From assembly GCA_017882835.1 (NCBI GenBank), contig JADGOU010000220.1:1-5177 (forward strand): DNA of 5,177 nucleotides. Direction: 5' to 3'. Positions 1-5,177 of the stretch are shown here, piece after piece. A model generated the notes under the pieces. That model was given only the letters and a program-made list of their open reading frames with translations. It ran no database searches and had not been told where the DNA came from. The DNA comes from Frankiaceae bacterium (GTDB lineage: Bacteria; Actinomycetota; Actinomycetes; JADGOU01). Position numbers and translations under genes: made by a program. Each line of letters begins with the position of its first letter. The first letter of the stretch is position 1.

Positions 1-363
<363 letters not shown>

Positions 364-415
364 TGTCTATTAGCGCACCGACCGCCGAAACGGCCGGGTG
401 GGCTGACGACAGGAG

Positions 416-441
416 TGCTGCCGCCTGGCAAGGCGACAGCA
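416..441 (-). other. 10-bp hairpin near the 16S 5' end
   Basis: In the transcript, TGCTGTCGCC (441-432) pairs with GGCGGCAGCA (425-416) across a 6-nt loop, TTGCCA, with one G-U pair. It lies about 50 nt upstream of mature 16S. This is the longest uninterrupted local helix in the leader and is probably a pre-rRNA folding or processing element. It has no following U-tract and sits inside the rRNA transcription unit, so a terminator role is unlikely. Confidence 0.6.
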
Positions 442-459
442 TTTTGATCTCTGGATCTA

Positions 460-487
460 ACAGACGTAACTAGCTGTTCTAGTCTGT
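460..487 (-). other. alternative stem in rrn leader
   Basis: The arms ACAGAC (460-465) and GTCTGT (482-487) are complementary. A second pairing, ACTAG (469-473) with CTAGT (479-483), uses two of the same bases, so the two full stems compete or merge into one bulged stem. This is an AT-richer part of the leader. The pairing is seen in the sequence; any role in processing is inference. Confidence 0.4.
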
Positions 488-506
488 CTTCACCAAAGGA
501 ATCCGC

Positions 507-550
507 TGGGTCTAGATCGAACGGTCCGACGGACCGCCGAGCTGGACCCA
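507..550 (-). other. nested stem in rrn leader
   Basis: The outer arms TGGGTC (507-512) and GACCCA (545-550) enclose a perfect 6-bp hairpin, CGGTCC (522-527) / GGACCG (531-536), with loop GAC. The two coaxial arms suggest a folded element in the pre-16S leader, perhaps part of the processing or RNA-maturation structure. No U-run follows in the transcript direction, so it is unlikely to be an intrinsic terminator. Confidence 0.5.
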
Positions 551-559
551 GACGGGGTA

Positions 560-581
560 TTTTGGCACTGACTTTTGGCAC
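560..581. repeat. 9-bp direct repeat after boxA
   Basis: TTTTGGCAC occurs at 560-568 and again at 573-581, separated by TGAC, giving a 13-nt period. In the leader RNA this reads GTGCCAAAA twice, immediately 3' of boxA. The repetition is exact. It may be part of an extended antitermination site (a boxC-like position) or a chance duplication; the sequence does not decide this. Confidence 0.6.
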
Positions 582-584
582 GCT

Positions 585-603
585 GTTGAGTTCTCAAGGA
601 GCA
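585..603 (-). promoter_or_regulatory. boxA-like antitermination element
   Basis: The minus strand reads TGCTCCTTGAGAACTCAAC. The TGCTC start resembles the E. coli boxA TGCTCTTTAACA, and the TTGAGAACTCAA core is a motif I recall from actinobacterial rRNA leaders and spacers. BoxA RNA is bound by NusB-S10 (NusE) to make rRNA transcription resistant to Rho-dependent and early termination. Its position, about 40 nt after the predicted start and well before 16S, supports the call. Confidence 0.75.
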
Positions 604-616
604 GACACACATCGAT

Positions 617-634
617 ACCGGCCTTCCGGCCGGT
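617..634 (-). promoter_or_regulatory. boxB-like hairpin in rrn leader
   Basis: The leader RNA can form a perfect 7-bp stem, ACCGGCC / GGCCGGT, closed by the four-base loop GGAA. This loop fits the GNRA tetraloop rule. It lies about 10 nt after the predicted transcription start and about 14 nt before the boxA-like element, the same boxB-then-boxA order as in E. coli rrn leaders. The hairpin and loop are seen directly; the antitermination role is inferred from position. Confidence 0.55.
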
Positions 635-650
635 CCGAGGCAACTTGCTG

Positions 651-680
651 AAGATAGTCCGAGTTGACCAGTCGCGTCAA
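651..680 (-). promoter_or_regulatory. rRNA operon promoter (-35 and -10)
   Basis: On the minus strand, TTGACG (680-675) and TATCTT (656-651) are separated by 18 nt, a close match to the housekeeping sigma-70/SigA/HrdB consensus. The predicted start is an A or G at about 645-644. It is the only convincing -35/-10 pair between the tyrS stop and mature 16S, and the boxA and boxB-like elements lie directly downstream, as expected for an rrn promoter. A second promoter further upstream, inside the tyrS tail, cannot be excluded. Confidence 0.8.
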
Positions 681-743
681 ACCTGGGCCGGTGCTCCGAA
701 CAGCTGCGCAGAACACTTGCCGTCCGGTGATCATGGCGAGCGC
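681..743. other. short tyrS-rrn intergenic gap
   Basis: This is the 63-bp gap between the tyrS stop and the rrn -35 box. It contains a repeated GAACA pentamer around a CTGCGCAG palindrome, but no stem followed by a T-run on the minus strand. I see no recognisable tyrS terminator and no clear AT-rich UP element. Transcription from tyrS could therefore run into the rRNA operon unless Rho stops it. Confidence 0.4.
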
Positions 744-1997
744 TCACACCAGCCGAACCAGGCGTCGACGCCCAACCGCCAGCACTCGGCCGGCCAGCTC
801 GGCCCGGTCGACGTCCAGCCGGCTGGGGCACATGGGGGCGCCGTCCAGTCGGACCGCACCGTCCTGCAGCCGCCGACGCCCTTCACTGCGCGAGGCCACC
901 AGACCGGCCGCCGTCAGCAGGGCCGGGAGATGAACCCGGTCGGCTGCCGGCAGTGGGTGTTCGGCAACATCAGCGGGCAGGGCGTGCTCCCGGAACAGGG
1001 CATCGAAGCGGTGCTCGGCCGCGACTGCGGCCTCGGCCCCGTGGTAGAGCGTCACCACCGCGCGCGCCATCGCCCGCTTGGCCGAGCCGGCGGCCGGACC
1101 GCCCTCGGCCGCGGCGCCAGCCAGCCGATCAACCTCTTCTCCGGGCAGCGCGGCGGCCAGGAGCGCGTACCGACCGACCAGCCGGTCCGGCAGGCTCATC
1201 AGCTTGCCGAACTGCTGCGCTGCCGACTCCGTCACCGCCACGTAGTTGCCCAGGGACTTGCTCATCTTGGCCACGCCGTCGAGGCCCTCGAGCAGCGGCA
1301 CGGTCAACACGACTTGCTCAGGCTGGTCGTGCGCCCGCTGGAGGTCGCGGCCCACCAACAGGTTGTAGGTCTGGTCGGTGCCGCCCAGCTCGACGTCGGC
1401 CTGCACCGCCACCGAGTCGTATCCCTGCAGCAGCGGGTAGAGGAACTCGACCAGCGAGATCGGCCTGCCCTCGGCGTACCGGTTGGCGAAGTCGTCGCGC
1501 TCCAGCAGCCGGGCCACAGTGAGCTCGCGGGCCTCCCGGACGACATCAACCATCGTCATCCCGGCCAGCCACTCGGAGTTGCGCCGGACCTCCACCCGGT
1601 CCGGGTCGAGGATGCGCATCAGCTGCTCGAAGTACGTCCGGGAGTTGGCTTGAGTCTGCTCGCGGGTGAGCGCGCCACGCCCGGCGGCCTTGCCGGACGG
1701 GTCGCCCACCATGCCGGTGAAGTCGCCAACGATGAGTACGGCGAGATGCCCGAGGTCCTGAAACTGCCGCAGCTTGCGTAGCACGACCGCGTGCCCGAGC
1801 GTCAGCTCGCTGCCGGACGGGTCGATGCCGAGCTTGACCCGCAGTGGTCGCCCGGTCCGCCGCGACCGGTTGAGCGCCTCCCGCAACGCACCGGCCGGCA
1901 GGACCTGGGCGGCCCAGGAGGTCAGGACACCGAGGGCGTGGTCGACATCGGCGTCGGAGCCGCCGTCGGTCACCGGGACGGGCGTGGGCTCGAACAC
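744..1997 (-). CDS. tyrS: tyrosyl-tRNA synthetase (TyrZ-like)
   Basis: This class I aminoacyl-tRNA synthetase charges tRNA-Tyr with tyrosine at the expense of ATP, in the cytoplasm. The 417-residue product is close to the usual bacterial length of 400-425. The Rossmann catalytic core starts near residue 52 (VKLGIDPSGS), followed by the HIGH-type motif TLGH (66-69), GDFTGMVGDPSGK (91-103), the tyrosine-pocket motif YPLLQGYD (187-194), GGTDQ (205-209) and KMSKS (244-248). The C-terminal S4 RNA-binding domain covers about 355-415. The wording around HIGH and GDFTG resembles the TyrZ branch rather than the commoner TyrS branch with its GFDPTA start. The start is the GTG at 1997, because GGGAG (2011-2007) lies 9 nt upstream; a GTG eight codons later has no comparable site. 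The frame is open far upstream, but no better start is seen. It lies upstream of the rRNA operon on the same strand and diverges from the PBP gene. Confidence 0.95.
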   Translation of the reverse strand: MFEPTPVPVTDGGSDADVDHALGVLTSWAAQVLPAGALREALNRSRRTGRPLRVKLGIDPSGSELTLGHAVVLRKLRQFQDLGHLAVLIVGDFTGMVGDPSGKAAGRGALTREQTQANSRTYFEQLMRILDPDRVEVRRNSEWLAGMTMVDVVREARELTVARLLERDDFANRYAEGRPISLVEFLYPLLQGYDSVAVQADVELGGTDQTYNLLVGRDLQRAHDQPEQVVLTVPLLEGLDGVAKMSKSLGNYVAVTESAAQQFGKLMSLPDRLVGRYALLAAALPGEEVDRLAGAAAEGGPAAGSAKRAMARAVVTLYHGAEAAVAAEHRFDALFREHALPADVAEHPLPAADRVHLPALLTAAGLVASRSEGRRRLQDGAVRLDGAPMCPSRLDVDRAELAGRVLAVGRRRLVRLV

Positions 1998-2006
1998 CTC
2001 GGCAGT

Positions 2007-2011
2007 CTCCC
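2007..2011 (-). promoter_or_regulatory. ribosome binding site of tyrS
   Basis: GGGAG on the minus strand sits 9 nt before the GTG at 1997. It is the only good Shine-Dalgarno match near the candidate starts, and it decides the start codon because the reading frame stays open through the repeat array upstream. Confidence 0.65.
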
Positions 2012-2027
2012 ATGCGGGTTCCGGCCA

Positions 2028-2079
2028 TGACGTCGGCCGAGCACGTCGGCCGATGACGTCGGCCGATGACGTCGGCCGA
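2028..2079. repeat. 13-bp tandem repeat array, four units
   Basis: Four adjacent 13-bp units fill 52 bp: TGACGTCGGCCGA (2028-2040), GCACGTCGGCCGA (2041-2053), then TGACGTCGGCCGA twice (2054-2066, 2067-2079). A decayed fifth unit begins GCACG at 2080. Only the first two bases vary. Each TGA-type unit contains the palindrome GACGTC, and every unit contains the 8-bp palindrome TCGGCCGA. Neighbouring copies of TCGGCCGA can therefore pair as 8-bp stems with 5-nt loops in RNA of either strand. The array starts 30 bp upstream of the tyrS start and ends 53 bp upstream of the PBP start. It could be operator iterons, a structured leader, or a simple slippage product. Confidence 0.9.
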
Positions 2080-2089
2080 GCACGCGGCT

Positions 2090-2115
2090 CGCCGGGCTCA
2101 AGCCGCGGCCCGGCG
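2090..2115 (+). other. GC-rich hairpin before the PBP start
   Basis: CGCCGGGC (2090-2097) and GCCCGGCG (2108-2115) form a perfect 8-bp stem with a 10-nt loop, ending 17 nt before the PBP GTG. If transcribed it would sit just upstream of the ribosome-binding region. No T-run follows. No -10-like hexamer is visible in 1998-2132 on either strand, so the promoters of tyrS and the PBP gene are not identified. Confidence 0.45.
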
Positions 2116-2132
2116 GTGCCGATGGCGAGCGG

Positions 2133-4607
2133 GTGGGCAGTGCCGCAAGGCCCCGCCGGTGGCCTCGGGTGCGGGCAGTCGGTGCCGTCGGTGTGCTCGC
2201 CGTCGGCTCGGCGGGCTGCGTCCGCGCCGTACCGGTGGATCCGGTCCGACTCGGCGGCCTGGCGCTGACCAGCACCGTGCTCGCGGCCGATGGCACCGTG
2301 CTGGCTCACCTGCATGCCGAGCAGGACCGCCGCCCGGTGACCCTCGCGCAGCTTCCGCCGGTGCTCGTCCAGGGCGTGCTCGCGGCCGAGGACCGCCGCT
2401 TCTACGCCCACTCCGGCGTGGACGCCGGGGGGGTGGCCCGCGCCGGGGCGGTCGACGCCGGCACCGGCAGCACGCGGCAGGGCGGCAGCACCATCACCCA
2501 GCAGCTGGTGAAGAACACGCTGGTAACGCCCGAGCACAGCGTGCGGCGCAAGGTGCGCGAGGCGGCGCTGGCCATGGGCCTGGAGCGTTCGCTGACCAAG
2601 GACCAGATCCTCGAGCGCTACCTGAACACCGTGTACTTCGGCCAGGGCACGTATGGCGTGGGCGCGGCCGCGCGGGCCTACTTCGGCCACGGCCCGGAGA
2701 ATATGACCGCGGCGGAGGCTGCACTGCTGGCGGGGCTGATCCGCTCCCCCTCGGCGGCCGACCCGGTGATGCATCCCAACGCCGCCCACGCCCGGCGGAC
2801 CGAGGTGCTGCAGGCCATGACGGAGACCGGCGCGCTGACCGCCGAGCAAGCGCGCGCGGCCGGCGACGAGGCGCTGCCGACGCAGCTGCACAAAGACGAT
2901 GAGCGCTATCTGGCGCCGTACGCCCTGACCGACGCGATCGACACCTTGCTCGATGATCCGCGCCTCGGTCCGGACCGGGCGACCCGGGAGAGCGCGATCT
3001 TCCGCGGCGGGCTGACCATCCGGCTGACCATCGACCCGCGCCAGCAGGCGGCAGCCGAGCAGGCGGTCGCCGGCGTCCTCGACCAGCCGAGCGACCCGGA
3101 CGCCGCGGTGGCCGCAGTCACCCCGGGCAACGGCGGCATCACGGCGCTGGTCGGTGGCCGGGACTTCTACTCGACCACCAGCCCGACCGCCAAGGTCGAC
3201 CTGGCCCGCGGCGGTACCACCAAGCGCCAGGCCGGCTCGACGTTCAAGGCGTTCACCCTGATCACCGCGCTGGAGCACGGGATCCGCCCGGACGATGAGT
3301 TCCTGGCGGGAGCGCAGACGACGATCGACCGGGGCCGCAACCCAGTCTGGGACGTCACGAACTACGAGGGCACCGCGTACGGCTCGGTGACCGTGCGCGA
3401 CGCCACCGAGCAGTCGATCAACACGGCGTATGCGCACATTGTGCAGCGCCTCGGCAACGGCGACGTCGACGCCGGAGCCGCGTTGGTCGTGGACACCGCG
3501 CAGCGGCTGGGCGTGCGTGGTGCCGGCGAGCAGCCGCTGCGCCGGGACCCGGCGACGACGCTCGGTTCTGGAGAGGTGGACCCGGTCGAGATGGCGGCGG
3601 CCTACGCCACCCTCGCCTCGGGCGGCGTCTACGCGGCGCCGTACCTCGTCGCCTCGGTGACCGACTCCAGCGGTGGACTGCTGGAGCAGGCGCAACCGCA
3701 GCCGCGCCAGGTGGTGGCTCCGGGCGTGGCCGCCGTCGCCAACGACCTGCTCGCCGGCGTGGTGCGGGAAGGGACCGGGGTACGCGCCCGGCTACCGCGG
3801 CCGGAGGCCGGCAAGACCGGCACGACCTCGGCCTACCGGGACGCCTGGTACGTCGGCTACACCCCGAACTTCGCCGCGGCCGTCTGGCTGGGGGTGGCCA
3901 CCGGCGCGGTGTCGATGGTCCCGGAGAACGGGTTCCGGACCGTGATCGCCGGCGGCACGCTGCCGACCGAGATCTGGCGCCGGTTCGCCTCGTCGGCGCT
4001 GCTGGGCGTGGATGCCCCGGACTTCGCCGACCCAGGCGATGCCGTGATCCGCGTCGATGTGGACGCGACCCGGGGCTGCCGGCCGAACGCCTGGACGCCG
4101 ACCGCGGCGGTGGCGCATCGTACCTACCTGCGCGGGACTGAGCCGACGGCGGTCTGCACCTCACCAACCGGGCCGGCGGCGACCGTCGTACCGGCCGTGC
4201 TCGGCGTTGCCGCCGACGCGGCGACCGGGACGCTAGACGCGGCCGGCTTCACGGTGGCCGTGCGGACGTCGTACGACGCGACCTACCCCGCCGGCACCGT
4301 GGTCGGGCAGGAACCGTCGTCCGGCGCGGCCGTTGACGCCGGAAGCACGGTGACGATAACCGTGGCCGCTCGGTCCGGCGTGGACGCCACCGTGCCGGAC
4401 CTGCTCGGCAGTGACCGCGCCGGCGCCGAGCAGGCGCTGGCGATGGTCGGGCTGCGGGCCGCGGTGGAGGTGGTGCCGTCCTGTGCCGACGGTGCCGGCT
4501 GTCCGGTGACGCTGGCCCGCGACCGGGGCCGGGTCTGGCGGCAGGACGTCCCGGCCGACGCCACGTTGCCGGTCGGTTCGACGGTCGGGCTCGGCGTCGG
4601 CCCCTGA
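2133..4607 (+). CDS. class A penicillin-binding protein with PASTA
   Basis: This bifunctional peptidoglycan synthase polymerises lipid II glycan strands and cross-links stem peptides outside the cytoplasmic membrane. The 824-residue product has a basic N-terminus and a short hydrophobic stretch (about 13-31). The GT51 glycosyltransferase domain has EDRRFYAHSGVD (86-97, likely catalytic E86), GGSTITQQLVKN (117-128) and ERYLNTVYFGQGTYG (161-175, second Glu E161). The transpeptidase domain has STFK (369-372, nucleophile S369), SIN (428-430) and KTGTT (561-565), so both activities look intact. Two PASTA domains follow (about 684-745 and 752-823), probably binding muropeptide or uncross-linked wall. 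The start is the GTG at 2133: the frame is closed by TGA at 2067 and offers no earlier start, but the Shine-Dalgarno match is weak, and GTG at 2169 is possible. The gene diverges from tyrS and converges on mpg, so it is probably monocistronic. It resembles PonA-type enzymes, but which paralogue is not clear. Confidence 0.95.
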   Translation: MGSAARPRRWPRVRAVGAVGVLAVGSAGCVRAVPVDPVRLGGLALTSTVLAADGTVLAHLHAEQDRRPVTLAQLPPVLVQGVLAAEDRRFYAHSGVDAGGVARAGAVDAGTGSTRQGGSTITQQLVKNTLVTPEHSVRRKVREAALAMGLERSLTKDQILERYLNTVYFGQGTYGVGAAARAYFGHGPENMTAAEAALLAGLIRSPSAADPVMHPNAAHARRTEVLQAMTETGALTAEQARAAGDEALPTQLHKDDERYLAPYALTDAIDTLLDDPRLGPDRATRESAIFRGGLTIRLTIDPRQQAAAEQAVAGVLDQPSDPDAAVAAVTPGNGGITALVGGRDFYSTTSPTAKVDLARGGTTKRQAGSTFKAFTLITALEHGIRPDDEFLAGAQTTIDRGRNPVWDVTNYEGTAYGSVTVRDATEQSINTAYAHIVQRLGNGDVDAGAALVVDTAQRLGVRGAGEQPLRRDPATTLGSGEVDPVEMAAAYATLASGGVYAAPYLVASVTDSSGGLLEQAQPQPRQVVAPGVAAVANDLLAGVVREGTGVRARLPRPEAGKTGTTSAYRDAWYVGYTPNFAAAVWLGVATGAVSMVPENGFRTVIAGGTLPTEIWRRFASSALLGVDAPDFADPGDAVIRVDVDATRGCRPNAWTPTAAVAHRTYLRGTEPTAVCTSPTGPAATVVPAVLGVAADAATGTLDAAGFTVAVRTSYDATYPAGTVVGQEPSSGAAVDAGSTVTITVAARSGVDATVPDLLGSDRAGAEQALAMVGLRAAVEVVPSCADGAGCPVTLARDRGRVWRQDVPADATLPVGSTVGLGVGP

Positions 4608-4632
4608 CGCGCACGGCCGAGCTTGGCTTGCA

Positions 4633-4695
4633 TGATCATTGTGCGCAACTGCCGCAGTCTGAGCCGGCAGGTGCGGTATTCCCGCACAACGATCA
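4633..4695. repeat. long imperfect inverted repeat, convergent region
   Basis: TGATCATTGTGCG (4633-4645) and CGCACAACGATCA (4683-4695) are complementary over 13 bp with one mismatch. Inside lies CTGCCG (4649-4654) / CGGCAG (4665-4670), with a 10-nt loop. A competing local hairpin, GTGCGG (4671-4676) / CCGCAC (4682-4687), shares the right arm. It starts 26 bp after the PBP stop, between convergent genes. It could be a bidirectional transcript-end structure, a dispersed intergenic palindrome or a small structured RNA; no U-run supports a classical terminator. Confidence 0.6.
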
Positions 4696-4721
4696 CCACT
4701 GGCCGGTGCGGGCAGGCGGTC

Positions 4722-4739
4722 ACCGAGCCGGGCCTCGGT
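4722..4739. terminator. candidate bidirectional terminator stem
   Basis: ACCGAG (4722-4727) and CTCGGT (4734-4739) form a 6-bp stem with a 6-nt loop. It lies 28 bp past the mpg stop on the minus strand and about 115 bp past the PBP stop on the plus strand. Neither side has a T-run; U-less stems are often proposed as terminators in high-GC actinobacteria, so this is a tentative call based on position. Confidence 0.35.
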
Positions 4740-4766
4740 CGGCGGCGCTTGCCCGGCGTACGACGG

Positions 4767-5177
4767 TCAACTCCGACGGTTGCGCACGCCGGGGCGATAG
4801 GCGCTAACCGTCCGGTCGCCGGCGATGGAGAACCGCCATGGCGTCGGTGCACCGTCTCCGGCCACCCCGACCCGGGGCCCGGTCAGGACGGCGGCATCCG
4901 GCACCGGCCCGCCGGCCAGCACCCGCAGCGGCGAGCCGGCCGCGGTGACGTCCGCACCGTCGAGCGCCCGGTCTACCGCCAGGGCTCGAGTGAGCCGGGC
5001 CGGGCCGCGGGCGAGGTCGCGATCGCGGGCATCGGGCTGGCGCCCGCGATCGCGGGCATCGGGCTGGCGCCCGCGCGCCAGCCCGAGCCCGGCCACCACC
5101 TCGCCGGCCCGTAGCAGCACCGCCTCCGCGGTGCCCGCGGGCGCGCAGACCAGGTTCAGGCAGTAGTGCATGCCGTA
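4767..5177 (-). CDS. mpg: DNA-3-methyladenine glycosylase, C-terminal part
   Basis: This enzyme of the AAG/MPG family removes alkylated purines such as 3-methyladenine, leaving an abasic site for base-excision repair. The visible 136 residues are the C-terminal part; the N-terminus and catalytic Glu motif lie past the right edge. Family marks are YGMHYCLNLVC at the visible start, AVLLRAGEVV, the conserved block LARGPARLTRALAVDRALDGADV, GPRVGV and PWRFSIAGDRTVSAYR near the end. The reading frame is intact to a TGA at 4767-4769. An unusual feature is the exact duplication of the nine residues GRQPDARDR just before LARGPARL. Such glycosylases usually have about 190-215 residues, so roughly a third of the protein is missing here. 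It converges on the PBP gene, with 159 bp between the stops. From memory, mpg lies close to tyrS in mycobacteria, which fits this neighbourhood. Confidence 0.92.
   Translation of the reverse strand, partial: YGMHYCLNLVCAPAGTAEAVLLRAGEVVAGLGLARGRQPDARDRGRQPDARDRDLARGPARLTRALAVDRALDGADVTAAGSPLRVLAGGPVPDAAVLTGPRVGVAGDGAPTPWRFSIAGDRTVSAYRPGVRNRRS
5018..5071. repeat. 27-bp exact tandem duplication inside mpg
   Basis: Two identical 27-bp units (5018-5044 and 5045-5071) lie head to tail, followed by four more matching bases. They encode GRQPDARDR twice, keeping the frame. Each unit contains the palindrome GCGATCGC. The duplicated residues fall in a linker just before the conserved DLARGPARL block, a place where extra length could be tolerated. 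Exact identity suggests a recent replication-slippage event or an assembly artefact. Confidence 0.92.
5061..5084. repeat. 10-bp inverted repeat beside the duplication
   Basis: GGGCTGGCGC (5061-5070) and GCGCCAGCCC (5075-5084) form a perfect stem with the 4-nt loop CCGC at the end of the second duplicated unit. A stable hairpin on single-stranded DNA here could have stalled replication and promoted the duplication; that link is inference. It is within the mpg coding region. Confidence 0.6.

Larger units (their letters stand above)
364..644 (-). other. rRNA operon 5' leader (pre-16S)
   Basis: This is the transcribed leader between the predicted start site and mature 16S, about 280 nt long and visibly less GC-rich than the flanking genes. 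In transcript order it holds a GNRA-loop hairpin (634-617), a boxA-like element (603-585), two copies of GTGCCAAAA (581-560), a nested stem (550-507), a stem around 487-460 and a 10-bp hairpin (441-416) that ends about 50 nt before 16S. Such leaders assemble the antitermination complex and pair with the 3' flank of 16S to form the RNase III processing stem. The pairing partner lies outside the window, so the processing stem cannot be confirmed. I see no protein-coding gene in it; short open frames here are incidental. Confidence 0.85.

Noticed and set aside
416..441. The 10-bp hairpin as an intrinsic terminator upstream of 16S.
   Set aside because: It is within the rRNA leader in the transcribed direction and is followed by no U-tract; termination here would block rRNA synthesis.
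467..496. A possible second rrn promoter inside the leader (TTGGTG - 18 nt - TAGTTA on the minus strand).
   Set aside because: The -10 lacks the conserved final T, and it would start transcripts downstream of boxA, losing the antitermination site.
645..1781. A 378-codon plus-strand open frame antisense to tyrS.
   Set aside because: It lies over the clearly conserved TyrRS catalytic domain, has no recognisable motif, starts in the rrn promoter region and has no ribosome binding site.
1998..2132. A T-box or other tRNA-sensing leader for tyrS.
   Set aside because: The region is only 135 bp, shows no T-box consensus or specifier-loop arrangement, and is dominated by the 13-bp repeats.
1998..3695. 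The minus-strand tyrS frame stays open for 566 more codons upstream of the chosen start, antisense to the PBP gene.
   Set aside because: This is a high-GC shadow. It is Arg/Gly/Ala-rich low-complexity sequence with no family motifs, it runs across the PBP active-site region on the opposite strand, and tyrS has its own ribosome binding site and start.
4641..4787. GTGCGCAAC (4641-4649) and its exact complement GTTGCGCAC (4779-4787), suggestive of terminal inverted repeats of a small element.
   Set aside because: Only 9 bp, the right copy lies inside the mpg coding end, and there are no flanking target-site duplications or transposase, so chance is adequate.
4623..5114. A plus-strand open frame of 163 codons running through the convergent region into mpg.
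   Set aside because: Most of it is antisense to the conserved mpg sequence; its first part is the inverted-repeat region and shows no protein family features.

Overview
The window is a very GC-rich stretch of ordinary chromosome, most likely from a member of the Actinomycetota. The evidence is the high-GC coding, the actinobacterial style of the 16S rRNA 5' end (residues 1-363), an rRNA leader carrying a TTGAGAACTCAA-type boxA, and a class A penicillin-binding protein (PBP) ending in PASTA domains. I cannot name a genus: only about 360 nt of 16S are present and no search could be run.

Layout from left to right. The minus strand carries the 5' quarter of a 16S rRNA gene (1-363, continuing past the left edge). 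It is preceded by a leader of about 280 nt containing several hairpins, a 9-bp direct repeat, a boxA-like antitermination element and a GNRA-loop hairpin in the boxB position. Upstream lies a good sigma-70-type promoter (TTGACG - 18 nt - TATCTT, 651-680). Next on the minus strand is tyrS (744-1997), a complete tyrosyl-tRNA synthetase of the TyrZ-like type. A 135-bp divergent intergenic region (1998-2132) separates it from the plus-strand PBP gene (2133-4607). This region holds four consecutive 13-bp repeats and a separate GC-rich hairpin. After the PBP comes a 159-bp convergent intergenic region (4608-4766) with a long imperfect inverted repeat and a smaller stem-loop. The window ends in the 3' part of a minus-strand mpg gene (DNA-3-methyladenine glycosylase, 4767-5177, 5' end outside the window), which carries an in-frame 27-bp tandem duplication.

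Functionally these are housekeeping genes: translation (16S rRNA, TyrRS), cell-wall synthesis (bifunctional PBP) and base-excision repair (MPG). From memory, mpg and tyrS lie close together in other actinobacteria such as Mycobacterium tuberculosis. The PBP gene reads on the opposite strand between them, so it is not part of a tyrS operon. I found no mobile element, CRISPR array, tRNA or toxin/defence system, and nothing I would call a new biological system. The most interesting signals are small: the 13-bp repeat array next to the tyrS start, the convergent inverted repeat, the mpg duplication and the repeated/hairpin elements in the rRNA leader.
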